Counted from the stretch's first letter, positions 1-11,748 are shown. The stretch is DNA of 64,000 bases from Datisca glomerata (GCA_003255025.1 QANY01005492.1:618297-682296), one strand, 5' to 3'. Program-made: numbers and translations. The notes: generated by a model from the letters alone, not told the origin.

Positions 1-1955
1 GTGTGATCTATATCCGAATCATTGATGTGGATAGACATCTTAGTGAAGATACTTTATATAATAGAATCGATGTGAATTAATATATTTATTAACGTGTCGT
101 TTATTATAAATGTTTAATACACATCAATTCAATGATCATATGGAGATCAGTCTGAATCCTGAGTAGTCATGAACTCCTATGCATGTCTACTGGATCTTTT
201 GATTCACTCGTTAAAGTCTGTTTGTTAATCAAGCTACTGATTTTTGTTTTGGAGATTTAGTGATGTTGATGGCTGTGGACATGATCTTATAAGATTTGGA
301 ATCTAAGTTTTTCTAATGGATCGTATATTAGTTCTCTTAAGTGTTAGTTTTAGAACTGAATGATTATTGAGCTCAAATTTATAATAAGATTATAAATTAG
401 TCATTCACTAGTGTATTGATGATACTTAAAGATCAAGATGTAATTAGAAGGGTAAAACGGTAGTTTTGGCCAATTCTAATTTACAGACAAATAATTGGAG
501 AACAAAACTATATCAAATGATTATGTCAGTGGATTACATGATCATACTTTGTAAATACATTCTATAATCTCTAAGCGTGCAATTCCATATTTATAGTTGA
601 GTAATTGTAGAATTAATAAAGAAGATTATTTAATTAAAGAGTTTAATTAATAATCTGGTTTAATGGAGGTTACGATTATAGGTTCATGATCTCCAAGTTA
701 CATTTATACTATGCTGTTTAGGGTGTAAATATTTCAGGATATGAGAAAATGACTGACTTGCAAAAAATTTTTTTATTTTGGGGCAAGTACATATTTATGA
801 GATTATTATGTGTGATTAATTAAATAAAAATGAATTAATTAAATTATTTATATATTTAAATATAATTTTTGGAAATTATATATATAAATTATTATCCATA
901 AGTGAGAGATAATATCTAATTTGTAAAATTAGATTAATAAATTATTATTAGTTAATAATTTAAATCAATTAAATCTGTTATTTGTGAAATAACAGATAAG
1001 TTAGTTGATAGAGATAATCTAATATGTTAATTTTAAATAACTGATATCTAGATAATTATCTGATTAAAATAAATATTTAATTTACAGTAATTGCCAGATG
1101 TCAATCACTGATAGGGTGTTAGAAATTGACATGGACTACTGTGATGCCACATGGCACTATAAGAGTGAGTGTGCAACATGTATTGCCATGTGGCACTACA
1201 GTAGTGAGTTTGCAACACGTAGTGCCATGTAGCACTGTAGTTGTGCACAATTGCAGTGAGTCCCACTACAGTTGCTAATTTTACAGTTAAATATTATTTC
1301 AGTTTATCTCTAACAATCTGATACGCCATTATCTAGAATATATACAGATGTTATTCTAGTAGCCTTGGTTGTTAAAGGAAGATGAGAGAATCAGTTGATT
1401 AGATCATCAGTTCGTCAATCAAGAGTTGAATTGAGAACATGATTGATGTTAGACAGATTTTCTTCTATGATTAAACATTAATCAAATCTCTAAAAGAATA
1501 ATCATCATGTTCTTTTAGAGAATCGCCTCACTAAAGTTCTTCTTAGTAAATCTACACATCTCATGTGCTGAGAACATATAGAGACAGAAAAAGTGTCATG
1601 TAATATTTTACATGCCCACATACGTCTTAGTGCGTTGATGATTGACTTGAAAGATCTTAGTACAGATCTCAGAGTCTACTGATCGATGGAACAATTTCGT
1701 GGGAATGAAGAATCGATCGATTTTTGCAAGGACACTTGATATAGACTACAAGAGGTATATGATTCATGACCTTATATGTTGTAAATTTAACTTATAAATA
1801 TATAATGTATCCTGACTGATTGAAAAAAAAAATAAAAGTTTTTTTGTTATCGTGACGTTGTGCAAATTTTGTTTTATTAAAAGATTAAATTTTTGTTAAA
1901 AGTTTAATTTTTTAAAAGGTCATGCTCCTCCACGCTTCAGCCGTGATGACCAACG
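1..1955 (+). repeat. Ty1/copia LTR, left end outside window (family 1)
   Basis: This block matches, segment by segment, the two LTRs of the copia element at 30.6-39.3 kb. Shared landmarks in order are the GTGTGATCTA start region, the AT-rich middle, the GTAGTGCC/GGCACTAC short repeats near 1140-1250, the GACTTGAAAGATCTTAG block near 1640 and the GC-rich end near 1920-1955. No primer-binding site follows the right end, so it is either a 3' LTR whose element lies left of the window or a solo LTR. It abuts plastid-derived sequence, so it probably inserted at or beside that insert. Confidence 0.8.
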
Positions 1956-2462
1956 AAGAGTAGGTAACCTGTTCCCTGTGTCTTTGTTTCTATTACATTC
2001 TATCTCATCGTATCACATTCTGTCCTACGTTATTTGAGAATCACCGATAATACCTCGGTGTAGGTTTGGGATAATCCTTTGTTCCACAGTCTGAGACTAT
2101 TTACAACTAGTCAATTAAGATTTTTCAGATGTGCTAGTACTAGCAATTGCATCAAAGATGCAGTCATCGATTCTCCCGAGAGGAAACAATCGCGAGAAAA
2201 CGTATTAATGACGAGGAACACATTTTTTCTATTTTACTAATACTTGTACTTGCTCTGCTATTCTGCCCAAGCGTGGCTGAGGAAGAATTACGAGGCGTAA
2301 AACAAAAAAATATGCTAACTCATATTGACGATAAATAAAAAGGTAAGGCCATTCCATTTCGATAAAAGATCCACAGCCAAGTTCTATAGTTTTGGGTCCG
2401 TTATCCCGATCATTATTTTCCTACCCCTCAAAGGGAAAGGTCCTTCCTTTTTTAGCTGGTTA

Positions 2463-2536
2463 TGGGCGAGGAGGGATTTGAACCCCAACAACGTGGGTTC
2501 GTAGCCACATGCTCTAATCCTCTAAGCTATAGGCCC
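2463..2536 (-). pseudogene. trnR-ACG: Plastid trnR-ACG relic
   Basis: Read on the minus strand, this is a tRNA-like sequence with anticodon loop CTACGAA (anticodon ACG) and a T-arm region GGTTCAAATCC, matching plastid tRNA-Arg(ACG). It differs by transitions in the D-stem (CTTAG for CTCAG), the anticodon stem (CATGTGG for CACGTGG) and the T-loop (TTCAAAT for TTCGAAT). An extra C follows the anticodon loop and breaks the stem pairing. It lacks plastid context and is probably not functional in the nucleus. Confidence 0.85.
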
Positions 2537-2789
2537 CACCCCATCTCCACTGGATCTATTCCCGGGGGACCCTAAAAAAAGTTTCCTCTCCCTAGCCAGT
2601 TCAGGTTAAGAAGATGTGAAAGCGCCGCTCTAAAAGAACGATGCGTTCTAAGGTGTGAAGTGAGAGAGAAAAGTGGGAGAGAAGGGGTTTCATAATTGGG
2701 GTTGCGAGTAAGACGACCTTTTAATTTTTCATTCTTTCCATATTGAATATTGAAAAGTCATAAGAATTAGAGGTGTTAAGATTTTTATT

Positions 2790-2910
2790 ATCCTGGCATC
2801 GAGCTATTTTTTTGCAGGACCCCCGTTACAGTATCGTCATCGTAGTAAAGTTTAACCACAAAGTTCGAGATGAATTGGTGTGGTTCTTCTACACCTAGGA
2901 GACCAGAATA
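2790..2910 (-). pseudogene. rrn5: Plastid 5S rRNA relic
   Basis: The 121-nt minus-strand segment starts TATTCTGGT, contains GAACCACACCAAT and GGTTAAACTTTACTA, and ends ATGCCAGGAT. It has the length and order of plastid 5S rRNA. About a dozen positions differ, most being C to T or G to A. It lies upstream of the trnR relic in the same orientation, as in plastid rRNA operons. It should not be counted as a working rRNA gene. Confidence 0.85.
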
Positions 2911-2911
2911 T

Positions 2912-5198
2912 ACACGAATTAAACAAGGGTAGATTGATACAATAGAAAACCTCTGGTAAAATGCCCCCCGTAACCCAGTCTTTCCACAATAGAAGCACTT
3001 CCAATTAGTGCTTGCTCCCTCCTTATTCCGAGTCAAATTTTATTTAGAAATCTTTATCTTCTTCATCTTATTTAGGTTAAGTTTAATCTTAAAAGAAGAA
3101 GTAGACTGGGTTACGTTGATCACAAACTACATTTTAAGATTCTTTTAGCTAGCTAGAGTTCCTTGTTCAGTTAAACCTCATTAAACATCTCTACATGTGC
3201 TATAGTTTAATCATGAATTTATGTAAGTATATATTGATTTGGGTTTCCCCATGATTTTAGCTATATAAATCTCTCTCCGTCTCATTAAAATAAACACCAA
3301 CTATAAGGATATGGTCATTAACCAGAGTTTTCATTGCCAACTTAGTGTTCAATATTACCCCTTCAAACATCTTACTATAGATTAATAATTATATCCCCTT
3401 CCATGGATAACGAATTTACTATAGTTTCAAAATATTTGTCAGACAATGACCCTATGTAATATAGAGCTAAAATTTAATCTATCTCTATAGCTGATATTAA
3501 TTTTATTCTCCTGAGTAGAGCTCTAAAAAAGACCTAGGATAGCGTTCATTAGGAGTATACTTGCTTCTTTTTACGGTTAGATTGAAGTCCTAGTTAATAT
3601 CCATTCTTGTCAACTATATTTTCAATAAAGATACTAATGGGCTCATGGATGACATTTTAATTACTGAAATATAATAAAAATCCCAATCGTTACACACACA
3701 TTCTAATTAAAGCATACATCATAACATGAAAGTAAAACAAAAAAAAATTGATGTGCAATGTACGCAACTATTTTCTAACTCTTATAAACATATGCAAACT
3801 TAGGAAGAATACACATTTTAAAAGTTAGGTATGATAGTCCAATCTAATTAATTATCAATATGATATTAATACCTAGTAATCCTACTAATCTAGTATTAAC
3901 ATCTAGCAATTAACTAGCGTTTAGCTTTTGTTTATCGAAATGAGTAATAAGAACTGCTTAGGCGGGATACTACACAAACGAGTCAAGTGTATACCATTAT
4001 TTCACCCTTTGACTTGTGACAAGTGGATAACTTCTGCTTAGGCAGGTCATTTTCAGTTATTTACTTATCAAGATGATCATTACGAAGACCATACTTGTAA
4101 TATATGATATTTGATTTTTTAAATTATGTGAGTTTTTATTATCGTGGGTTACAAAGTGACATTATGTAATTAGTCAACCTAATATTTAGCAATCTACTTT
4201 GATTAAACAAAAATGTTCAATTAATATTATAGTTAAGTTAATAATTTTATCTAAATTCTAATAATCTTACAATTTAATTAATCACAAATCAAATATTTAC
4301 CAATATTATTAAAATTTAAAATTACATTTAAAAAAAACTAATAACATGCTTATAGGGTTAGTCATTTTATAAGTTAATCGATTATGTTTAATTTGATCTT
4401 CATTATGCAATCACAAACACTCATCCTTTAGAAACCTAAAACCACATGGTATCTAAAATGTGATATGCATAAAATAAAATTATCTAAGTATGCTAGGCAT
4501 AAAATATAATAAACAAAATAGTATGGTATAAAAGATAAATATCTAAAATAAACCCTAGCCTTGCATAACCCTATCCCTATCTTAATTCCAAATCTAAAAT
4601 TAATCTTCAAGATAGGTTGAGATATGACAATGACCGTCTACTGCTGGTTGCCATCCTTGATATCACTGCTGGCCACCACCGACCATCACCCACTACCTGA
4701 CGAGATTCATCCGGTTCCAACGAACCGAACCATAAAAATTAAAAGAATCCCTCACTCCCACAGTTTTGGTCTCCCTTCATGACATACAAAACTGTGGGAC
4801 GTTGAGTTATCTTTCTAGAGGATTTTAGGTTGACTCAATCCAATATCGAATCTAAAAGTTATGATCCAAAAACCAAACCTGTCACCGTGTAGTCACTTTC
4901 TACATGAAAGAGAGTTTTCATCCATTTTTTATACTCCTTTTGCATTGTTTCGATCTCCATCCGGTATGAACAATTACATCATAACTATCTTAACTTTCTC
5001 AAAGAAAGTTTACAGGAATCTATGAAGATTAAATATGTATCTTAAAGGAAAAAATAATCTATTCGTAGATTGTCCCTCTAATTACATAATCAATAGAAAT
5101 TTACACATAAAATCTAAATGATTATGTAATGGAATATCGAAAAAAATCAAAACCATCATTAACATTTTTCAATGCATTTCTCAAATAATTCAAAAAGC
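2912..5198. other. AT-rich stretch without a recognisable gene
   Basis: I see no coding region. The part from about 3700 to 5200 is probably the untranslated leader of the minus-strand copia element whose LTR starts at 5216. Its short motifs (a CTTAGGCGGG/CTTAGGCAGG pair, oligo-T runs, CATTACATAATC) resemble the long leader of the copia element near 33-34 kb. A perfect 13-bp hairpin stem lies at 4756-4768 and 4787-4799. No LTR-like partner is visible to the left. Confidence 0.4.
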
Positions 5199-5213
5199 TT
5201 TGCTCAAATACCA
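5199..5213 (-). other. Degenerate retrotransposon primer-binding site
   Basis: On the minus strand the LTR end is followed, after a short spacer, by TGGTATTTGAGCAAA. This is close to the TGGTATCAGAGC initiator-tRNA-Met primer-binding site used by plant copia elements. It fixes the orientation of the adjacent LTR as a 5' LTR on the minus strand. Confidence 0.6.
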
Positions 5214-5215
5214 AT

Positions 5216-6768
5216 TGAAAGAATCGTCTAAGCGGAAAATAATAGATCTTTAAAAATTTGAGAAATAATCATTTATATCGTATAGAAAATTACCTTTTTT
5301 AAACGTGAAGATCAAAATCTCATAATCTTCCTTACTACTACTTGAACCGTTAATCAAAATTACAAGCAGGTGAGCACTCGAATAAAATCAAACCAAAACT
5401 AACTCATCTTTTCTTTTCCAAAAGAATGTTCAGCCATGGCATTTTCAATTTATAAAGTAAAAACTATAATAAAAAGAAATTACGAAGAATGGCTTCTAAT
5501 ATGCCATCTCTTCACATGGGCTACAATTTGTTACCCATGTGAAGAAAAACCAACGGTTGGGAAAATTCTCAACCTGTTTGTTTTACTTTTCCTTTTATAA
5601 ATTTAATTAATTAAAATTAAAATAAGTTAATTATAAATATTTGGCCTTTTGGAATTAAGATTGAGTTAGTTTTTAGATCACTTGGTTGATTATAGAGTAT
5701 CCACGTTGAGCCACTTATTTATTAAACCAGTCTTATTACAACGTAATCCAAATTCGAAGCTAGTAAGAGGCCCGTAAGGAAAAAATACTCTTAGCTACAT
5801 AATTAATAAAACTACTGATTACACACATAATTAGATTGATTATTATTAATTATGACTAACTCCACTATAAAATCATAATTGAATTCTAAATGTATTTTAT
5901 ACTACTTGACGTAACTATCATTTTGACTTATTATTCATTATGTAATGCCCCTCCATAAAATAGTATTGTGTATAATTAGGTTAATTACTATCGACCTAAT
6001 ATTTATACACATCTTGGTATCCTTAGGTTTCAAATTCATTCTATTGGTCAACTATGATAATTTTCATACTTGATGTCTCAAGTAAAACTATCAAATCTTT
6101 AGTACTCCATCAGAGATGCTAAACACTTAGTTTACTGTGATCATATAAATGAATTATCTAAGAGGTACCATGTCACTTAAAAGTGTCTATGTGTTCTATT
6201 ATTAAGAATCTATGGACTCATTATCAAATAACTCAGTCATTCAACTACGAAATATGTCACTCATAAAGTCTCATTCTTAATAGACCAAAATAACTAAATT
6301 ATTAAATATGAGCTCATAACTCTTTCAAAATTGAGAGCACTCATTGAATAATAGCAATGAGTCTAGATTTTCATTTGATAGTACTTTACTAAAATTAGAC
6401 TCATTAGTCATTTCAATACATTCCAAATGTAACAATATATTAATTAGGTACTCCACCTAGTGACTAATGTAAGTCACTCTACATAAGAGAGTTAATGTAC
6501 TAGAGTTTTTTCTTAGTAAAACGCCTAACTTTCACTAGTCTGTGAATTATATACTTACAAGTCATAAAGAAAAGAACTCTTAGTTAAATATTTTGTTCCC
6601 ATAAGCTAAACTCCATAGGACCCATAAACAAAGTACTATTATGCTTGTAAATATTTTACAAGAAAGTATTGCATATAATATAAGAATAAATAATTTATTA
6701 TTAATCAAAATTAAATGTCTCAATAAATACAATATAATTTCAGTACTTTATAGGGCACAATCCCAACA
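5216..6768 (-). repeat. Ty1/copia 5' LTR (family 2), minus strand
   Basis: On the minus strand the block starts TGTTGGGATTGTGCCC at 6768 and ends in TTTCA before the primer-binding site, giving TG...CA ends and about 1.55 kb. It is AT-rich with no coding potential. A 12-bp hairpin (TCTTCACATGGG and its complement) lies at 5509-5545. Its right end sits directly against interrupted copia integrase sequence. That junction suggests this element inserted into the older element at 6.77-8.93 kb. Confidence 0.7.
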
Positions 6769-8490
6769 TTCATCACATAGAAGAATTAATCTATAGCCTC
6801 ATCCCAAAATCTATCATGCAAACCAGAATTACTAGAATTAGAGAGTATTCTACACGCTCTCTTTATAAAGGTTGTGTTCATATGTTCTGCAAGACCATTC
6901 TACTATGGTGTTCTCGTGCGTATATGGTGTATCACAATGCCTCATTTTTGAAATACTTGATTTTCTTACCCGTATGGTAGTTCTCTACTTCTTGAGGATT
7001 GGGAATATATCAATCTTATACTTAAGAAATAAACCCAAACTCGATGAAGTCATCAATGAATGTCACAAAATAACATGTACCATCCTTAGATTCAATAGGA
7101 AAAGGACCTAAAAGATCTGAATGGATGTAATCCATTATGCCCTTAGTTCTGTGAATCGTTATGCTGAACTTGACTCTACATTGCTTTCCATAAAGACAAT
7201 GCTCGCAAACGTTGAGTTTCTCAATTTTCTAACCATTCAACAAGCGTTTCTTACTCAAACTCGATGTCCATTTCTCACTCATATTCCCTAGTCGCATATG
7301 CCAAAGGCGAGTAATCACTGAATCTGGACCTAATAAGGATGAAACTGGTGCAATACCTGTAGCGCGCCCTTGTAAACTTTTAAAACTTCACCTTCACCTA
7401 AATATTGATAACCCTAGGAGTAAACATACTAACAAAACAAGGTTCTTTCTTATATCCGTTACATGTTACACATTAGTAAAAGTCCAAACAATACCGTCAT
7501 AGATCTTGATCTGAATGGCATCAATACTGACAATCTTGCATTGAATGTTATTTCTATCAAGACTTCACCTTCATCAATAGTTTCCGATTGATTCATAGGT
7601 TAAAAACCAATTCCTATTGGGGCACATATGAGACGTAAAAAATGAATCAAGAACCTAATTGTTGACTGAGGATCTTATGGATACTCCTAAGATAATGTAA
7701 GCATTATCATAATTACTATCTAATCTTTTCTATACTATAATAGTACCATCAATGATAGTGGATGATTTTTCTGTAATCTCCTTTTTATTTTTTAGTATAG
7801 GGCATTCAACTTTCCAATGCCCTTCTTGGTGACAACAATCACACTCCCTTTTCTACTCACCGACTTAGAGTTAGACCCACCTTTCTTATCTCCAAACCAT
7901 TATCTTTATTTCTTCCTCTAACTATCAAACCATTCACTGCATTCTCAGCGTGATTCTCTGACACTATTTCCTTTAATTTTTTAGATAGAGTACACAAATA
8001 ATTTTACATCCTCCATAGCAATCTTATCTCTCTCATATAACATAATGTCAATAAAATGGTCATATGAAGAAGGTAAATAATGTCACAAAATCAATTCTTG
8101 TGCAAATCCAGAATACGATTAAATTCATTAATATGATCTTTAATTTCCTTACCTTCAACCATACAAAATGTGAACAAACACTGCTTCAAATAGAGCGAGT
8201 TGGTGAGAAATTACTTCAAATACAAACTCTCTAACTTGACCCATAAAACCTTGAGAGACATCTCATTTGAATACTTCAATGTAACATCTCATCAGACAAT
8301 GATTGAGACAATATTTTTCTTCATCGGTCAATTTCTCTGGCAAAGCATCATTGCCAATCTGTTCCATAACCAAACCTTGCTGAACTAATGGGACTCGTAT
8401 CTTCAATCGTCAAATACTGAAGTCATTTTCCCATCGAATTTATTGATCTCATATTTTTCCTCCTTAGTGATAGAACCCTGATAAAACTAT
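6769..8490 (-). pseudogene. Ty1/copia gag-protease-integrase remnant, minus strand
   Basis: Read right to left, the minus strand starts with gag (EINKFDGK near 8440). A CCHC zinc knuckle follows near 7800-7840 (CDCCHQEGHWKVEC), with protease-region remnants after it. The pre-integrase/integrase region then gives CEHCLYGKQC and KGIMDYIHSDLLGPF (7070-7210) and SGLHDRFWDEAID near 6790-6830. These motifs are typical of plant copia polyproteins. The frame is broken by several stops and frameshifts, and reverse transcriptase and RNase H are absent. It stops at 6769 exactly where the family 2 LTR begins. This is a dead element. Confidence 0.85.
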
Positions 8491-8504
8491 AGCTCTGATC
8501 CACT
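8491..8504 (-). other. Copia primer-binding site
   Basis: The minus strand reads AGTGGATCAGAGCT directly after the LTR end. It is the TGGTATCAGAGC initiator-Met site with one base missing. It joins the LTR at 8505-8928 to the gag remnant on its left. Confidence 0.75.
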
Positions 8505-8928
8505 TGCTATAACCACAACCCCAAGAAATTGAGAAATATGTAAAATATAAATAAAGACAAACAATAAAATGCAGGATACAATGAACTTACACGGTTCAAC
8601 AATGTGCCTACATCTACAGGCGTATATGGGTAGAATTCCACTAATCACCATAAAGAATACAAAAGAATGTCAAAAACATTCAGAGACTCAAAACACATAA
8701 ACTTAAATATTGAACTACATAGAACTTTTAAATATTCATAGACCCCACATAAATATTTTTGTATCTGGTATGATATGATAAAATAAGTAGATTGACACAA
8801 TACAAAAAGAAGTAGTAAGTGGTCTGATTTGATACAATACAAAAAGAAAAGAAGAATCCTATTTATATAGAAAACAATGAGAGCAGATTGACAAAGCCAC
8901 ACCACCATTTAAAGTCACCGTCTCAACA
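8505..8928 (-). repeat. Ty1/copia 5' LTR (about 424 bp), minus strand
   Basis: On the minus strand it begins TGTTGAGACGG and ends GGTTATAGCA, so it has TG...CA termini. It contains a TATA box and, downstream, the TGTAGATGTAGGCAC and GAACCGTGTAA motifs common in the R/U5 part of plant copia LTRs. The primer-binding site follows at once. The partner 3' LTR was not found in the window. Confidence 0.8.
8861..8870 (-). promoter_or_regulatory. TATA box of the copia LTR
   Basis: The minus strand reads CTATATAAAT within the LTR, about 360 bp before its end. That is the expected place for the promoter that drives the element's genomic RNA. A direct repeat of GATACAATACAAAAAGAA lies just downstream. 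Confidence 0.6.
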
Positions 8929-9102
8929 ATTTCCTTACCTCATTTAACATTAAAATAAATAAGAGTAAATAGAGGGATAATTACGAAAGACCAATAAGAT
9001 TATGAACCAAATGCTTGAAACAAAAAGTTCATGATTCAATGTATAAAATGATGATAGTTGGATTGGATGAGTTAAATATTTTTACATTCATTCCTAAGTT
9101 CG

Positions 9103-9408
9103 ATGAATATAGATTTGAAATTTCTTTTTACATTTTGGTATGCTATATATATGTGGCTAATGGAAGAGACATTTACAGGGAAGATAACTGATAGGGTGTG
9201 GGGCGAAGCAATGACACGTTACTTGCCACTATTCAAAGCAGCATTACAGGGCAATTGGGAAATCGCAAACGCATTTATTGACACTTATTCAAAGGCAATC
9301 ACAGCCAAAATAACTCTTCCCGATGAGAGAAGTCTTCATATTGCCGTAGGGACAGGCCTTTATATGGACTACATGGAGAAGCTTCTCAAATTAATGTTTG
9401 AAGAATGA
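9103..9408 (+). pseudogene. Ankyrin/PGG gene, 5' fragment (copy 1)
   Basis: The translation contains RYLPLFKAALQGNWE and AITAKIT followed by SLHIAVGTG. This is the first ankyrin-repeat block of plant ankyrin/PGG proteins. It closely parallels YLPLYRAALDGNWE and AITAKIT in the gene at 16.3-20.3 kb. After about residue 100 (EKLLKLMFEE) two stops end the frame where the relative continues with more ankyrin repeats. The first 20 residues or so are probably not native. The matching 3' piece is at 12864-13355, with about 3.4 kb of tandem repeats between them. Known relatives are membrane-anchored stress or defence proteins. This copy is broken. Confidence 0.8.
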
Positions 9409-9548
9409 TAGACCCAATAAGACAATTGTATATGAGGGTTGACTACCTCAACGTTGATTACCCGTAAAGTGTAATTTTTACGGTGTATCGGGAGTGTTTC
9501 CACCAAGAACGTACCATAGAGTGTCACCGGTGAGAAGCACCCTTTAGG

Positions 9549-9650
9549 GTGCCGCCACTGAAGTGCACCCCATGAGGTGCCGCCACTGAGGTGCACCCCA
9601 TGTGGTGCCGCCACTGAGGTGCATCCCTTGAGGTGCCACCACTGAGGTAC
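9549..9650. repeat. 28-bp minisatellite, about 3.6 copies
   Basis: Units of GTGCCGCCACTGAGGTGCAC followed by CCCATGAG repeat head to tail at 9549, 9577, 9605 and 9633. The CCGCCACTGA core recurs in the larger array at 12.27-12.46 kb, which suggests both belong to one inserted element. Confidence 0.9.
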
Positions 9651-10500
9651 TCATGGGGATCGTCCCCATGGCAGCACCATGGGGTGTCACCTCTATGGTA
9701 GCACATTGATCTCACCCTCATGGGTGTACCTTGGAGATGCATCGATCACCGTCCATAATGAAACTTGTAGACGCACCACTACCCTATCACAATGAGTTAT
9801 CACATCATAAACCACCAAGTCAAGTGATAAAAACTTGGGTGGACGTATGGCTGCCTGGAAACGTTCGGGAGGCTATGGACTGACAGGATTAGGGGGAGGT
9901 TACGTTGTACTAGGCAAGGGACATACATCCTTAGTACGACCACTCTAGACATTGAGGGTGTGCTACCCTCCAACCTTGGGGAATGATTTTGTTTGAGAGA
10001 ACCTTTGTAGAGGAGGCGTTGGGTGAACACCGTCGTCGCGCCCCACCGTTGTGTTCTCCAAGATCATGGTCATTACACAAAGTCTCACATGATGTCACCT
10101 GATTGGCTTATGTGTAATCCTCCTTTTACTCACCTAAGCATGATCAGTCAACTTAGCTGGCGCGATTTGATTAGTGGGATTGAAACTAATCAAGGGATTA
10201 GTTGCAATGATCCCCCCTCCTTTTGTTCACCCATAAAAGGAGGACTCATCCTTCATTTGAGGGGATTGAAAATTTAGAGAGAGAAGCTCTCACTTTAGAG
10301 AAAGAAGCTCCCATTTCTAGAGTGAGAAACTCCCACTTTAAGAGAGAGAGAGAGCAAGCATTTGTCGCCACCCTTGAGTGTCTAGAGTGCTCCCCCTTTC
10401 ACCTCCCGGCTTCCTTCCCGACGTTCTCAGGCGTTATTCAGTTCACAAGCTAGGACTAGACCACTCCTGCACCTCACCCACGTGACACCCTTGCATATAC
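9651..10500 (+). other. Possible LTR or promoter-bearing part of an inserted element
   Basis: No convincing gene is present. At 10231-10240 CCATAAAAGG resembles a TATA box. It is followed by GAGGACTCATCCTTCATTTG and a purine-rich GAGAGAGAAGC tract with repeated AAGCTCCCA/AACTCCCA motifs. That arrangement is common at the transcription start of plant Ty3/gypsy LTRs. I found no TG...CA ends or partner LTR, so this is a weak assignment. Confidence 0.35.
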
Positions 10501-11748
10501 ATTGAGAACACCCATGATAGACGTCATGCTTGGTGAGATGCATAGGCTTTCATGCCTCTACTTGAGAACACCCACAATAGACGTCATGCTTGGTGAGATG
10601 CAGAGGATTTCACGCCTCTACTTGAGATTACCCATGATAGATGTCATGCTTGGTGAGACGCATAGGCTTTCACGCCTCCACTTGAGAACACCCACGATAG
10701 ACGTCATGCTTGGTGAGAAGCATAGGCTTTCACGCCTCTACTTGAGAACACCCACGATAGACGTCATGCTTGGTGAGTTGCATAGGCTTTCACGCCTCTA
10801 CTTCAGAACACCCATGATACACATCATGCTTGGTGAGGCGCAATGGGTTTTCACGCCTCTACTTGAGAATACACATGATAAATGTTATGCTTGGTGTGTC
10901 GCATAGGCTTTCACGCCTCTACTTGAGTACACCCATGATAGACGTCATGCTTGGTGAGACGCATAGGCGTTTACGCCTCCACTTAAGAATACCCATGATA
11001 GACGACATGCTTGGTGAGACGCATAGGCTTTCAGGCCTCTACTTGAGAACACTCATGATAGACGTCATGCTTGGTTGGATGCATAGGCTTTCACTCCTCT
11101 ACTTGAGAACAACCATGAAAGACGTCATGCTTGGTGAGTTGCATAGGCTGTCACGCCTCTACTTGAGAACACCCATGATAGACGTCATGCTTGGTGAGAG
11201 GCATAGGCTTTCATGAAACTACTTGAGAACACCCATGATAAACGTGATGCTTGGTGAGACACATAGGATTTCACGCCTCTACTTGAATACACCCATGATA
11301 GACGTCATGCTTAGTGAGACGCATAGGCTTTCACGCCTCTACTTGAGAACACCTATGATAGACGTCATGCTTGGTGAGATGCATAGGATTTCACGCCTCT
11401 ACTTGAGAACACCCATGATAAACGTCATGCTTGGTGCGTAGCATAGGCTTTCACGCCTGTACTTGAGAACACCAATGATAGACGTCGTACTTGGTGAGAT
11501 GCATAGGCTTTCACGCCTCTACTTGAGAACACCCACGATACACGTCATGCTTGGTGAGTTACATAGGCTTTCACGCCTCTTCTTGAGAACACCCATGATA
11601 GATATCATGCTTGGTGAGATGCATAGGCTTTCACTCCTCTACTTGAGAACACCCATGATTGACGTCATGCTTGGTAAGATGCATAGATTTTCACACCTCT
11701 TCTTGAGAACATCCATAATATACGACATTCTCGGTGAGATGTATACAC
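10501..11748. repeat. 60-bp minisatellite, about 21 copies
   Basis: A unit beginning CTTGAGAACACCCATGATAG and ending CATAGGCTTTCACGCCTCTA repeats every 60 bp. One extra base near 10850 shifts the phase by one. Because 60 is divisible by three, the plus strand stays open over long runs and would encode a 20-residue repeat with core TPMIDVMLGE. The open frames are cut by the one-base shift and by a stop at 11214-11216, in the unit ending near 11220. There is no sign of selection for protein, so I treat them as by-products of the repeat. Confidence 0.95.

Larger units (their letters stand above)
1956..2911 (-). other. Nuclear insertion of plastid DNA (NUPT): trnR-ACG/5S rRNA part of the inverted repeat
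   Basis: The segment carries, on the minus strand and in plastid order, a 5S rRNA then trnR-ACG, followed by spacer sequence that I recognise from plastid inverted repeats. The differences from the plastid genes I know are mostly C to T and G to A, as expected for methylated nuclear copies. It sits between retrotransposons, so this is a nuclear copy and not plastid DNA. The left limit is placed at the end of the LTR. The right limit is at least the 5S start, and sequence up to about 3040 may be 4.5S-5S spacer, which I could not confirm. Confidence 0.8.

Noticed and set aside
2147..2338. Open frame of 63 codons with a hydrophobic segment
   Set aside because: It lies in the plastid-derived spacer next to trnR and has no support as a gene.
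2788..3036. Minus-strand frame with CFYCGKTG resembling a zinc knuckle
   Set aside because: It overlaps the 5S rRNA relic and lacks the histidine and last cysteine of a CCHC knuckle.
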